A stretch of 10,852 bases of DNA, taken from NCBI GenBank assembly GCA_946415695.1, contig CAMKTM010000069.1, forward strand, positions 1 through 10,852. The letters run 5' to 3'. Source of the DNA: an uncultured Prevotellaceae bacterium. GTDB lineage: Bacteria; Bacteroidota; Bacteroidia; Bacteroidales; Bacteroidaceae. Position 1 is the first letter of the stretch. The number at the start of each line of letters is the position of its first letter. A program made the translations under genes and the position numbers. Positions 1 through 5,881 of this stretch are shown one piece after another. The notes beneath the pieces were generated by a model that was not told the origin of the DNA, did not search any database, and saw only the letters and a program-made list of their open reading frames with translations.

Positions 1-6
1 CGACAG

Positions 7-42
7 TATTTATTATGAATTATGAATTGTGAATTATGAATT
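7..42 (+). repeat. GAATTAT-type heptamer repeat leader containing the cdsA start codon
   Basis: This AT-rich block is built of 7-bp units of the GAATTAT/GAATTGT type, and its last unit contains the ATG at 36. It matches 8381-8416 at 33 of 36 positions, with the start codon at the same offset (29 nt) in both. A 25-nt stretch (13-37) also recurs exactly, inverted, at 8316-8340. The similarity is read directly from the sequence; the idea that this is a dispersed genomic repeat is an inference. Confidence 0.8.
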
Positions 43-911
43 TACGCAGTTTAGTCGTCCGCACCTTGACAGGTGTCATATATGTCCTGCTGCTTGTGGG
101 ATGCACTACTTATAGTCCCGTCAGTGCCTTCTTCTTCTTTGCCATCGTGGCGGCAGCCACATTGTGGGAGTTCGGCACGCTGATGAACAATCATGTAGGC
201 GCCAAGATGCCCCGCCCCATCAACGCGATGGCAGGCGTCGTGCTTGTGGCAGCCATATGGCTCAGCGCCATCGCCAGTCCGCAGACAGCGCAGATGTTTT
301 CGCTCTATGGCTTGCTCCTGCTCTACATCATCGTCAGCGCACTCTACCGCCGCAGCCAGCAACCCCTGAAGGACTGGGCACTCTGCTTTGCCTCGCAAGT
401 CTATATTGCCCTGCCCTTTGCCCTGCTGCCACTGCTCAGCATCGTCTATGACGCTGGAACGGGGGCCTTGGCCTACAACTGGATTTATCCCCTTGCCCTC
501 TTCATCTTCCTTTGGGTGAACGACACCTTCGCCTACCTCTGCGGCTGTTCGCTGCAACGGTACATCCCCTACAAGCTCTTCCCGCGCATCTCGCCGGGGA
601 AGTCGTGGATAGGCAGCATCGGCGGCGGACTTTTCACCCTGCTTGCAGCCATCGTCATCTGGTGGTTGGACAATGGTCAATGGTCAATGGTCAATGGTCA
701 ATCCTCTATGCCCTTGCTCCGCTGGCTGGGCTTTGCCCTCGTCGTCATCGTCTTCGGCACATGGGGCGACCTCGTGGAGAGCCTCATCAAACGCCAGCTC
801 GGCATCAAGGACAGCGGCCACATCCTGCCCGGCCACGGCGGTATGCTCGACCGCTTCGACAGCGCCCTGCTCGTCATCCCCGCCTCCGTCATTTACTTCA
901 TATTGACATAG
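36..911 (+). CDS. cdsA: Phosphatidate cytidylyltransferase (CDP-diacylglycerol synthase)
   Basis: This 291-aa integral membrane enzyme makes CDP-diacylglycerol from phosphatidate and CTP, the branch-point intermediate for membrane phospholipids. The family signature is present at residues 249-275 (S..KR....KDSG..LPGHGG..DR.D), with the metal- and substrate-binding D259, H267, D272 and D275. Hydrophobic segments fill residues 8-30, 32-48, 60-80, 90-104, 118-138, 148-168 and 193-210, as expected for a multi-pass protein. The start at 36 is favoured because MNLRSLVVRTLTG matches the usual N-terminus. Residues 212-222 (DNGQWSMVNGQ) are translated from a heptanucleotide repeat and lie in a loop before the last membrane segment and the signature, so the active site looks intact. 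Upstream context is cut off by the window. The short AT-rich hairpin after the stop may end the transcript. Confidence 0.96.
   Translation: MNLRSLVVRTLTGVIYVLLLVGCTTYSPVSAFFFFAIVAAATLWEFGTLMNNHVGAKMPRPINAMAGVVLVAAIWLSAIASPQTAQMFSLYGLLLLYIIVSALYRRSQQPLKDWALCFASQVYIALPFALLPLLSIVYDAGTGALAYNWIYPLALFIFLWVNDTFAYLCGCSLQRYIPYKLFPRISPGKSWIGSIGGGLFTLLAAIVIWWLDNGQWSMVNGQSSMPLLRWLGFALVVIVFGTWGDLVESLIKRQLGIKDSGHILPGHGGMLDRFDSALLVIPASVIYFILT
671..702 (+). repeat. CAATGGT heptanucleotide tandem repeat inside cdsA
   Basis: Four perfect CAATGGT units plus CAAT lie inside the coding region. Three units make 21 nt, so the array reads through as a 7-residue period (NGQWSMV). Gain or loss of a single unit would shift the frame ahead of the catalytic signature. 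A degenerate relative is found in the amidase gene at 7949-7982. Confidence 0.9.
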
Positions 912-923
912 TGAAAATTAGAG

Positions 924-957
924 AATAAGAAATGTAGAAATGTAGTTTTTTCTTATT
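924..957 (+). terminator. Possible AT-rich terminator after cdsA
   Basis: AATAAGAAA (924-932) pairs with TTTCTTATT (949-957), a 9-bp stem with a 16-nt loop, 12 nt after the cdsA stop. The stem has almost no G or C, so termination is uncertain. The rest of 912-995 is T-rich spacer before the tRNA promoter. Confidence 0.35.
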
Positions 958-995
958 TTCTTAATATCTTATTTTCTTATTTCCATAAAAAGTCG

Positions 996-1003
996 TATCT
1001 TTG
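996..1003 (+). promoter_or_regulatory. Bacteroidetes -7 box of the tRNA-Leu promoter
   Basis: TATCTTTG matches the Bacteroidetes -7 consensus TAnnTTTG and lies 10 nt before the mature tRNA 5' end. A T-rich TTTTC about 19 nt upstream could serve as the -33 box. Confidence 0.7.
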
Positions 1004-1013
1004 CAGCGCAATT

Positions 1014-1099
1014 GCCCAGATGGTGGAATTGGTAGACACGAGGGACTTAAAATCCCTTGGCCAGTGATGGCCGTACGGGTTCGATTCCCGTTCCGGGCA
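1014..1099 (+). tRNA. tRNA-Leu(TAA), target of the integrative element
   Basis: The cloverleaf folds with an anticodon stem GGGA/TCCC around the loop CTTAAAA (anticodon TAA), a long class II variable arm, a T arm ACGGG-TTCGATT-CCCGT and discriminator A, as expected for leucine. The CCA tail is not encoded. The acceptor stem GCCCAGA/TCCGGGC has one A-C mismatch at the fifth pair. The 3' end from 1085 onward is the left attachment sequence, so it was probably supplied by the element on integration; the displaced copy is at 7227-7244. Both copies are identical, so the gene stays functional. Confidence 0.95.
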
Positions 1100-1102
1100 C
1101 TT
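1085..1102 (+). repeat. Left attachment site core (attL)
   Basis: TTCCCGTTCCGGGCACTT is identical to 7227-7244. It covers part of the T arm and acceptor strand of tRNA-Leu. Identity ends at both edges (A versus G upstream, T versus G downstream). Confidence 0.92.
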
Positions 1103-1119
1103 TTGATGGAAATCAAAGG

Positions 1120-1179
1120 AAACGAAAAACCGATAAAACGCAAGAAAATTAAGCACTTACGTTTGTCGGTTTTTCGTTT
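1120..1179 (+). terminator. Large inverted repeat after tRNA-Leu, likely replacement terminator
   Basis: A perfect 14-bp inverted repeat (1120-1133 with 1166-1179) encloses a second pairing, AAACG (1136-1140) with CGTTT (1160-1164). A smaller 8-bp hairpin with a GGAA loop (1100-1119, including one G-T pair) precedes it, directly against the attachment core. It is the first strong structure after the tRNA and is followed by a T-rich stretch. Termination is inferred; a role as an integrase-site structure is an alternative. Confidence 0.5.
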
Positions 1180-1189
1180 GTTTTCTGCT

Positions 1190-1232
1190 GGGGTGTAAAT
1201 TTTTGCGCATTTTTACACCCTATTTACACCCC
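1190..1232 (+). promoter_or_regulatory. Left cluster of TTTACACCCC sites (candidate integrase arm sites)
   Basis: One inverted copy (1190-1199, GGGGTGTAAA) and two direct copies (1212-1220 and 1223-1232) lie between the attachment core and the integrase gene. The direct copies are 11 bp apart, one helical turn. The same motif is paired at 11-bp spacing just inside the right end (7148-7168). Short repeats near both ends are the usual form of tyrosine-integrase arm sites; the binding itself is inferred. Confidence 0.6.
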
Positions 1233-1250
1233 AATATCAAATTATTTTCT

Positions 1251-1258
1251 TACCTTTG
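1251..1258 (+). promoter_or_regulatory. Integrase promoter -7 box
   Basis: TACCTTTG fits TAnnTTTG and lies 40 nt before the ATG chosen for the integrase. The adjacent TTTACACC repeats overlap the -33 zone, so the integrase could repress its own promoter. Confidence 0.65.
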
Positions 1259-1297
1259 CAACGAAAAGAAACAATAAACAAACGAAAGGAAAGAAAA

Positions 1298-2530
1298 ATG
1301 GCAACGAAACGAGTTCCAAAGGATATGCAACGGGGCAATATCCGATTGTTAAGCACTGACAGCACCGACAACCCCAAATTGTATGCCAAAACTTTGTCCG
1401 ATGGGCGCGAAAGCCTGTACCTTGAATTTTACTTCGGATATAGGAAAGTGTACGATGAGCGAAAAGACATGGAAGTCGTGAAGCATGACAGGCGCAAAGA
1501 GTTCCTGCATCGCTACCTGTGGCAAGCCCCGAGAACACCATTAGAGAAACAGCATAACAAAGACACGCTGGAACTTGCGAAGAAAATACGCTATGAGAGG
1601 CAAGAAGAATTTAAGGAAAACAAAGACGGCTATCGCTTGCGCAAGGATAGAAATATAAATTTCCTTGAATACTTCCAAATATACATAGATGGCTATACAA
1701 AGAAGGATAAGCGAAACCTTCAACTCGCGTTAAAACGATTTAAGTCTTTCCTCATCGAAACGCCCGAATACAAGAAATATAAAGACTACCTACGCCCCGA
1801 CCAAATTACAAAGGACATGATGGAAGCCTTCACAGAATACCTGCAAGCCACCAGCACAGGCGAAGGCGGGCACACACTATACCAACGCTTCAAGAAGGTT
1901 ATTAACTACGCAATCGAGCATGATGTCATGCTGAAGAACCCCTGCAAGGGCGTAACTATATGCGTAGATGAGCAAATGCTCCGAAAGGATGTGCTTTCCA
2001 CTGAAGAAATAGAAACGCTCATCCAAACCCATGTAAAGCAAGAGAACACAGAAATACGTCGGGCGTTCATCTTCTGCCTATATACCGGGCTGCGCTTCTG
2101 CGACGTGAAAGACCTCACGTTCTCCAATGTGGACTATTCCAACCGCCTTTTGCATTTTGAGCAAAACAAAACGCGGGGACATAGCGCAAGTAGTGGCGTA
2201 ATAATTCCGCTAAACGATGGGCTGTTAGGCCTCATCGGAGAGCAACAGCAAAGGGATGTGCTTATCTTCAATCTTCCAAGCCATACAATGTGCCTTAAAG
2301 CCTTGCGACATTGGACGGCAAAGGCGGGAATTGCGAAGCATATAACATGGCACTGCGCCCGTCACTCGTTTGCCGTGAATATCCTCAACAATGGCGCAAA
2401 CATTAAGACGGTTTCAAGCCTGCTGGGACACTCCACTTTGCGACATACGGAGAAATACACCCGAGCCGTAGATAAGCTCAAATCCGACGCAATAGACAGC
2501 TTGCCAGCCCTTAACCTTGCCAACCTGTAA
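1298..2530 (+). CDS. int: Tyrosine-type site-specific integrase
   Basis: This 410-aa tyrosine recombinase should carry out integration and excision at the tRNA-Leu site. It has an N-terminal arm-binding region (about 1-110), a SAM-like core-binding domain (about 119-215) and a catalytic domain (about 230-395). All catalytic residues can be placed: R266 (TGLRFCD), K291 (NKTRG), H352 and R355 (HCARHSF), H378 (LLGHS) and the nucleophile Y387 (EKYTRAVD). The ATG at 1298 is chosen because it follows an A-rich leader and lies downstream of the -7 box at 1251; the longer TTG-initiated frame from 1256 would overlap that box. Length and architecture match integrases of Bacteroidetes integrative elements. 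Its stop is 10 nt before the next start, so the two genes are probably co-transcribed. Confidence 0.95.
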   Translation: MATKRVPKDMQRGNIRLLSTDSTDNPKLYAKTLSDGRESLYLEFYFGYRKVYDERKDMEVVKHDRRKEFLHRYLWQAPRTPLEKQHNKDTLELAKKIRYERQEEFKENKDGYRLRKDRNINFLEYFQIYIDGYTKKDKRNLQLALKRFKSFLIETPEYKKYKDYLRPDQITKDMMEAFTEYLQATSTGEGGHTLYQRFKKVINYAIEHDVMLKNPCKGVTICVDEQMLRKDVLSTEEIETLIQTHVKQENTEIRRAFIFCLYTGLRFCDVKDLTFSNVDYSNRLLHFEQNKTRGHSASSGVIIPLNDGLLGLIGEQQQRDVLIFNLPSHTMCLKALRHWTAKAGIAKHITWHCARHSFAVNILNNGANIKTVSSLLGHSTLRHTEKYTRAVDKLKSDAIDSLPALNLANL

Positions 2531-2540
2531 TCGTAACACT

Positions 2541-3467
2541 ATGGAAGGAATAATAAGCCTATACGACATATTTGCACAGCATCGTAATTGGTACGACTAC
2601 CAGGAAGAAGAACTTACGGGCGAAGTGTGGATGCAAATTAAGCAGGAAATGGCGCAAGCTTCAGCAGACTTCGCAATAAGACTGACACAGCTGGGGGAGC
2701 GATGGCGCAATGCTGTTGAAAAGAATATAGAGAAGCTTCACACAACGGCAAGTGTTCGTGCTGTAAGCAATAAGGCAAGATGCGAGCGATACCGGGATGC
2801 TTTGAAAGAGTTCTCTATTTGTGTAAGGCTTGCTTTAGAAAACATCTTCACGAAGTCAGAGTTAAACGACCTGCATCCCTTGACACGCTATTGGCTTGGA
2901 ACGGAAGAACTGCGCACAATGGTAGTTCATACGGAACTTTCAAAAGAAGAAGCTGGGGATGTCTATAAAAACAAACTGCAAAGCTTTCCTGTTAGGAGAA
3001 TGTTTCTTGAAATTCCTTTCCTCGGACGTTATACTGTGTTCGGGTACAAAGGAAAGGCTACGGATGAGGCTTCAACACCTGAAGGACAGCAACCAGCCGG
3101 AAATGAGGATGAGGCTTCAATACCAACTATTCATCCCATAAATAACGACCTCGGAGCACTTGAAAATCTTATATACAGACGTGCGTTAAAAAAAGGTTAT
3201 ATCCGATTGGACGGCCAAGACCATTATACAAAGGGTAGTGCTACGTGGGCTTTAATAGCTTATATGTGTGGGCGTATATACTGCAAAGATAGAGTTAAGG
3301 AAGATTATACACTTTTCAAGGGGCGCAACTTCCCAGCGCAACAAGTGAAAGAATTATTTAATGGCGTGGATATAGCAAACCACCGCGACCAATTAGATAA
3401 AGATAAACCACCAAGAAATTACAGCAAGATAGATGAACTATTCAAAAACCCCGAGGCAAGCCATTAA
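2541..3467 (+). CDS. Unrecognised 308-aa protein following the integrase
   Basis: I do not recognise this protein with confidence. It may resemble DUF6043-type proteins found beside Bacteroidetes integrases, but that is from memory and unverified. It appears soluble, with no signal peptide or membrane span. The N-terminal part (about 1-165) is helical and charged. A low-complexity linker (about 172-196) contains two DEAS repeats, encoded by a repeated GGATGAGGCTTCAA. The C-terminal part (about 198-305) is a separate, conserved-looking block with many aromatic and basic residues. The ATG at 2541, 10 nt after the integrase stop, is preferred to the TTG at 2517. Its place in the integrase operon suggests a role in recombination or its control, which is inference only. 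A terminator overlaps its stop codon. Confidence 0.8.
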   Translation: MEGIISLYDIFAQHRNWYDYQEEELTGEVWMQIKQEMAQASADFAIRLTQLGERWRNAVEKNIEKLHTTASVRAVSNKARCERYRDALKEFSICVRLALENIFTKSELNDLHPLTRYWLGTEELRTMVVHTELSKEEAGDVYKNKLQSFPVRRMFLEIPFLGRYTVFGYKGKATDEASTPEGQQPAGNEDEASIPTIHPINNDLGALENLIYRRALKKGYIRLDGQDHYTKGSATWALIAYMCGRIYCKDRVKEDYTLFKGRNFPAQQVKELFNGVDIANHRDQLDKDKPPRNYSKIDELFKNPEASH

Positions 3468-3480
3468 GTTTGCCTTTTTC
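3454..3480 (+). terminator. Rho-independent terminator of the integrase operon
   Basis: AGGCAA (3454-3459) pairs with TTGCCT (3470-3475), followed by a T run to 3479. The stem includes the last codons and the TAA stop of the 308-aa gene. Confidence 0.65.
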
Positions 3481-3515
3481 TTTAGGTAAATTTAGGCAAG
3501 TTTAGGCAAGTTTAG
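3481..3515 (+). repeat. TTTAGGCAAG 10-bp tandem repeats
   Basis: Units TTTAGGTAAA, TTTAGGCAAG, TTTAGGCAAG and TTTAG follow one another at exactly 10 bp, one face of the helix, and TTTAGGAATTA follows nearby. They fill the gap between the integrase-operon terminator and the next promoter. They could be protein-binding sites (Xis, integrase or replication ATPase); no binding is shown. Confidence 0.75.
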
Positions 3516-3584
3516 TTTATTCTTTAGGAATTAAGGCTTTTAGTAGTCTTTTCCTGTATGTGTTTTCTGTTCGTTTCACTTTGT

Positions 3585-3650
3585 CTTACCTTTGCAAGCA
3601 GAAAACCACCGATGAGGGGTGCGAACCTCAAAAGTGGAAGCAAAGGTAAG
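3585..3650 (+). promoter_or_regulatory. Promoter and structured region before the xis-ATPase operon
   Basis: TACCTTTG at 3587-3594 fits the Bacteroidetes -7 box, predicting a transcript start near 3600 and a leader of about 115 nt. An 11-bp perfect inverted repeat (3585-3595 with 3640-3650) spans the box. Inside it a nested hairpin is possible: CCAC (3606-3609) with GTGG (3634-3637), and GAGG (3614-3617) with CCTC (3626-3629), separated by 4-nt symmetric loops. The remaining 3651-3716 leader has a GGCGCGCC palindrome and an A-rich stretch before the ATG. The regulatory role is inferred. Confidence 0.55.
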
Positions 3651-3716
3651 GAACGGGGCGCGCCTCGCACACACGCCACAATCCGAGCCACAAGTTAAAC
3701 AATAATAAATATAACT

Positions 3717-4001
3717 ATGGCCGAAGAATTAATTAAAGTGGCTGATCTGATTGCGGAACGCATCACAGGACTACAAAAAGAAGTACTTACTGCGGATGAA
3801 GCTGCATCGTATTTAGGTATGAGCAAAAGCTACCTGTATAAGCTTACGATGGGCAGGAAAATTCCCTTTTACCGACCTATGGGGAAGATGGTGTACTTCA
3901 ATCGCAAGGAACTGGAGCAATGGCTTCAAGCGAACCGATGTGCTACCGACGAGGAACTGAATGAACAGGCACAAGCCTATTGCATGAAAGGGGGCAAATA
4001 A
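3717..4001 (+). CDS. Excisionase-like helix-turn-helix DNA-binding protein
   Basis: This 94-aa protein has a MerR/Xis-type winged HTH of the HTH_17 kind. Residues 23-75 read LTADEAASYLGMSKSYLYKL, followed by a basic wing (GRKIPFYRPMGKMVYFNR) and a closing helix (ELEQWL). Such proteins act as recombination directionality factors or as regulators of the next gene in integrative elements. Its stop overlaps the ATPase start (TAATG at 3999-4003), so the two are translationally coupled. Start at 3717 is the first ATG of the frame and is preceded by ATAACT, a context repeated before the 51-aa ORF. Family assignment is firm; the choice between Xis and transcriptional regulator is not. Confidence 0.88.
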   Translation: MAEELIKVADLIAERITGLQKEVLTADEAASYLGMSKSYLYKLTMGRKIPFYRPMGKMVYFNRKELEQWLQANRCATDEELNEQAQAYCMKGGK

Positions 4002-5011
4002 TGGACGCATACGACAATGACGTGCGCGAGCCTTCAAACCTTCCGCCACTACCAACGAGCGAAGAATTGGAAGCCCGACGAAAAGCCCAAGCTTTCCAAG
4101 ATGCTTGCGGAATGTTCAATGTAAAGTCTGCGAACCAAACATTAGAAGAAGCTGCACAGCGACCGAACCCCGTGCAATTGTGGCTTTCTTTATGGTACGA
4201 ACATGAAACCTGCTGTGTGTTTGCTGACAGCAATGTGGGTAAGTCCGTATATGTTATTCAAATGGCTTCAGAGATAGCAAAGAAGCAAAAAGTCCTATAC
4301 TTTGACTTTGAACTATCGGACAAGCAATTCCAATTGAGATATTCAGATGAAGATGGAAATCTTCACAAGTTCCCCGAAGGATTGTTCCGGGTAGATATAA
4401 ATCCCGAGGCATTGGACGTAGGACATGACTTTGAAGATGCCGTTATTAAGAATATAGAACAAATTGCATTGTACGTTAAGGCAAGCGTCGTAATCATTGA
4501 TAACTTGACATGGCTGTGTAATGCGTCCGAGAAAGGAGAGGCAGCAGGTTCTTTTATGAAATCCCTGTTAGGGCTTAAGATAAAGTACGGCTGGAGTTTG
4601 CTTGTCATTGCTCACACTCCGAAGCGGAACTTGACGAACCCAATCACACAAAACGACCTTGCCGGAAGTAAGAAGCTGTTTAATCTGTTTGACTCTGCTT
4701 TCAGCATTGGAATGTCTGCGAAAGACTCCAATCTTCGATATGTCAAGCAACTCAAAATCCGAAGCGGCATACTTGAATATCATGCGGAGAATGTCATGGT
4801 GTACGAAATTGAAAAGACAGGTTCTTTTTTGCACTTTGCTTTCCGAGGATATGCTACGGAAAAGGAACATCTTAAAGAGATTGACAAGAAAGAGGAAATC
4901 GCGCTTAAAGAGGCTATCATACAGCTTCAGAGCGAAGGAAAAACTCAAAGGGAAATAGGTAAAGAGTTAGGCATTAGTGCCAGCAAAGTTTGTCGTATTC
5001 TAAAGAAATAA
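4001..5011 (+). CDS. RepA-like RecA-fold ATPase with C-terminal HTH
   Basis: This 336-aa protein of the RecA/DnaB-like AAA_25 group resembles hexameric RepA helicases of plasmids and integrative elements. Walker A is ADSNVGKS (75-82), with alanine at the first position instead of glycine. FDFELSDKQF (101-110) is the glutamate-containing strand typical of the group. Walker B is VVIID (163-167), and LLVIAHTPKR (200-209) is the sensor-like strand. Residues 312-335 (TQREIGKELGISASKVCRI) form a classic HTH, so the motor appears fused to a DNA-binding module. The start at 4001 overlaps the preceding stop; the in-frame ATG at 3980 would overlap the HTH gene by 21 nt. Directly after its stop lies an array of TGAAACA repeats that may be its target. 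A replication role for the excised circle is inferred; no separate primase is present. Confidence 0.88.
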   Translation: MDAYDNDVREPSNLPPLPTSEELEARRKAQAFQDACGMFNVKSANQTLEEAAQRPNPVQLWLSLWYEHETCCVFADSNVGKSVYVIQMASEIAKKQKVLYFDFELSDKQFQLRYSDEDGNLHKFPEGLFRVDINPEALDVGHDFEDAVIKNIEQIALYVKASVVIIDNLTWLCNASEKGEAAGSFMKSLLGLKIKYGWSLLVIAHTPKRNLTNPITQNDLAGSKKLFNLFDSAFSIGMSAKDSNLRYVKQLKIRSGILEYHAENVMVYEIEKTGSFLHFAFRGYATEKEHLKEIDKKEEIALKEAIIQLQSEGKTQREIGKELGISASKVCRILKK

Positions 5012-5022
5012 CAACCTCGTTT

Positions 5023-5109
5023 TGTTTCGGTGTTTCATGCGCAAAACGTGAAACACTGAAACAAATGAAACAAATGAAACAAGTGAAACAAGTGAAACAG
5101 ATGAAACAA
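5023..5109 (+). repeat. Iteron-like TGAAACA array (candidate origin)
   Basis: Seven direct copies of TGAAACA start at 5049, 5057, 5066, 5075, 5084, 5093 and 5102 (spacing 8, then 9 bp). Two inverted copies precede them, TGTTTCG at 5023 and TGTTTCA at 5031 (spacing 8 bp), the inner one forming a 7-bp inverted repeat with 5049-5055. The 9-bp units are ATGAAACAA or GTGAAACAA. The array begins 12 nt after the ATPase stop. Regular short repeats beside a replication gene are typical of origins or of an autoregulatory operator; which applies here is inferred. Confidence 0.75.
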
Positions 5110-5427
5110 GAAATTAAAGAAATGACGAAGGGCATTGATTTGTCCGATTGTCTGTTAGACTTCACAAAAGACTATCGCGAAGTGTTAGAACACTACACAG
5201 TCAATGAGCATGGCGATTTAATGATGCTGTACGAAGGCAAGTGGCGCATACTTATTGAGCGCGAAAGACTTTCCGAAGATGATTGGATAAGTCACAGGAA
5301 AGGAAAGTGCCGCAACTTTGGGGAATTTGTAGCGGCATATCTGAAGGCTTGCGAATTGGCTGGGATAACGGAGTTAAGCATACGCTTGTACGAATTTAGC
5401 TGTTCATACAGATATGCCAACGAATAG
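5065..5427 (+). CDS. Unknown 120-aa protein with MKQ/VKQ repeat N-terminus
   Basis: I do not recognise this protein. The first 15 residues are MKQMKQVKQVKQMKQ, the translation of the 9-bp DNA repeat array, so the N-terminus is probably a by-product of the array or is not translated. Later ATG codons at 5101 and 5122 are equally possible starts; the latter gives MTKGIDLSD and 101 aa. The body (DYREVLEHYTVNEHGDLMMLYEGKWRIL and onward) looks like a small folded alpha/beta protein without membrane segments or a signal peptide. The frame runs open upstream to a TTG at 4990, overlapping the ATPase. It is probably transcribed with the ATPase gene. Existence is likely; the start is uncertain. Confidence 0.65.
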   Translation: MKQMKQVKQVKQMKQEIKEMTKGIDLSDCLLDFTKDYREVLEHYTVNEHGDLMMLYEGKWRILIERERLSEDDWISHRKGKCRNFGEFVAAYLKACELAGITELSIRLYEFSCSYRYANE

Positions 5428-5586
5428 GGATGCCGTAGAAGCCTATACAATCGCCCTGTAACGCATTAAAAACACTTAGATGTATGTAATTACACTCGCA
5501 AACATTTAATGCCTTAAATCGCATAAAAATGGCTTTTCTCGCGCGCGGATATAATAAGGTGTAAACATTGTAAAATTGAAATAACT
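5428..5586. other. AT-rich intergenic spacer
   Basis: No gene is visible. The stretch is AT-rich towards its end and contains GCGCGCG (5540-5546) and one inverted GGTGTAAA near 5559, related to the terminal TTTACACC motif. It probably holds the promoter of the 51-aa ORF, but no convincing -7 box is present. Confidence 0.4.
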
Positions 5587-5742
5587 ATGGAACAAAAACC
5601 GACAAGAAAAGATGAACTTATCTTCATGGCTGCTGTGCATTTTTACGCTGCCAAACTTGCACGAAACGGAATACCACAAATTTGGGATTGTGTGAAGGAT
5701 GCAAAAGACCTGTACAAGGCTGTCACAAACGACCAACCATAA
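5587..5742 (+). CDS. Small 51-aa hypothetical protein
   Basis: ATG at 5587 follows AAATAACT, nearly the same context as the HTH gene start (ATATAACTATGG). The product is MEQKPTRKDELIFMAAVHFY followed by a basic, amphipathic stretch (AAKLARNGIPQIWD) and DLYKAV, ending at TAA 5740-5742. The sequence alternates charged and hydrophobic residues as a small helical protein would, and has no obvious membrane span. I cannot name a family. Support is the start context, codon usage and the hairpin terminator that follows. It could be a small regulator, such as an antirepressor or accessory replication factor; this is speculation. Confidence 0.5.
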   Translation: MEQKPTRKDELIFMAAVHFYAAKLARNGIPQIWDCVKDAKDLYKAVTNDQP

Positions 5743-5766
5743 AGAAAAAAGAACCAAAAAAGAAAG

Positions 5767-5798
5767 ACAGCTACGCCCGTAATAACGGGCTTCGCTGT
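5767..5798 (+). terminator. Two-part hairpin after the 51-aa ORF
   Basis: ACAGC (5767-5771) pairs with GCTGT (5794-5798), and GCCCGT (5775-5780) with ACGGGC (5785-5790), with a symmetric 3x3 internal loop and an AATA tip. Only a short T run follows, so termination is likely but not certain. Confidence 0.55.
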
Positions 5799-5838
5799 TT
5801 GACAACCACTGAATGCGCTTGCGCGCCTTTGCCCTGCC

Positions 5839-5881
5839 CCGACGATGAGGCTGCCAGCATCACATCATGGAAGCCTCATCC
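5839..5881 (+). repeat. 43-bp direct repeat, copy 1, with internal hairpin
   Basis: It matches 7031-7073 at 42 of 43 positions. It folds by GATGAGGCT (5844-5852) with AGCCTCATC (5872-5880), extended by CCA/TGG. Together the two copies bracket the 228-aa gene. Confidence 0.9.

Noticed and set aside
51..680. 209-aa minus-strand ORF opposite cdsA
   Set aside because: It is a shadow of the GC-rich cdsA gene, with low-complexity composition and no recognisable domain.
2517..2540. TTG start giving an overlap of the 308-aa gene with the integrase
   Set aside because: The ATG at 2541, 10 nt after the integrase stop, is a simpler start; the extra residues MPTCNRNT look like read-through.
3717..5011. 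HTH protein plus ATPase as a toxin-antitoxin or defence pair
   Set aside because: The HTH_17/Xis fold and RepA-like ATPase beside an integrase and repeats are better explained as recombination and replication functions.
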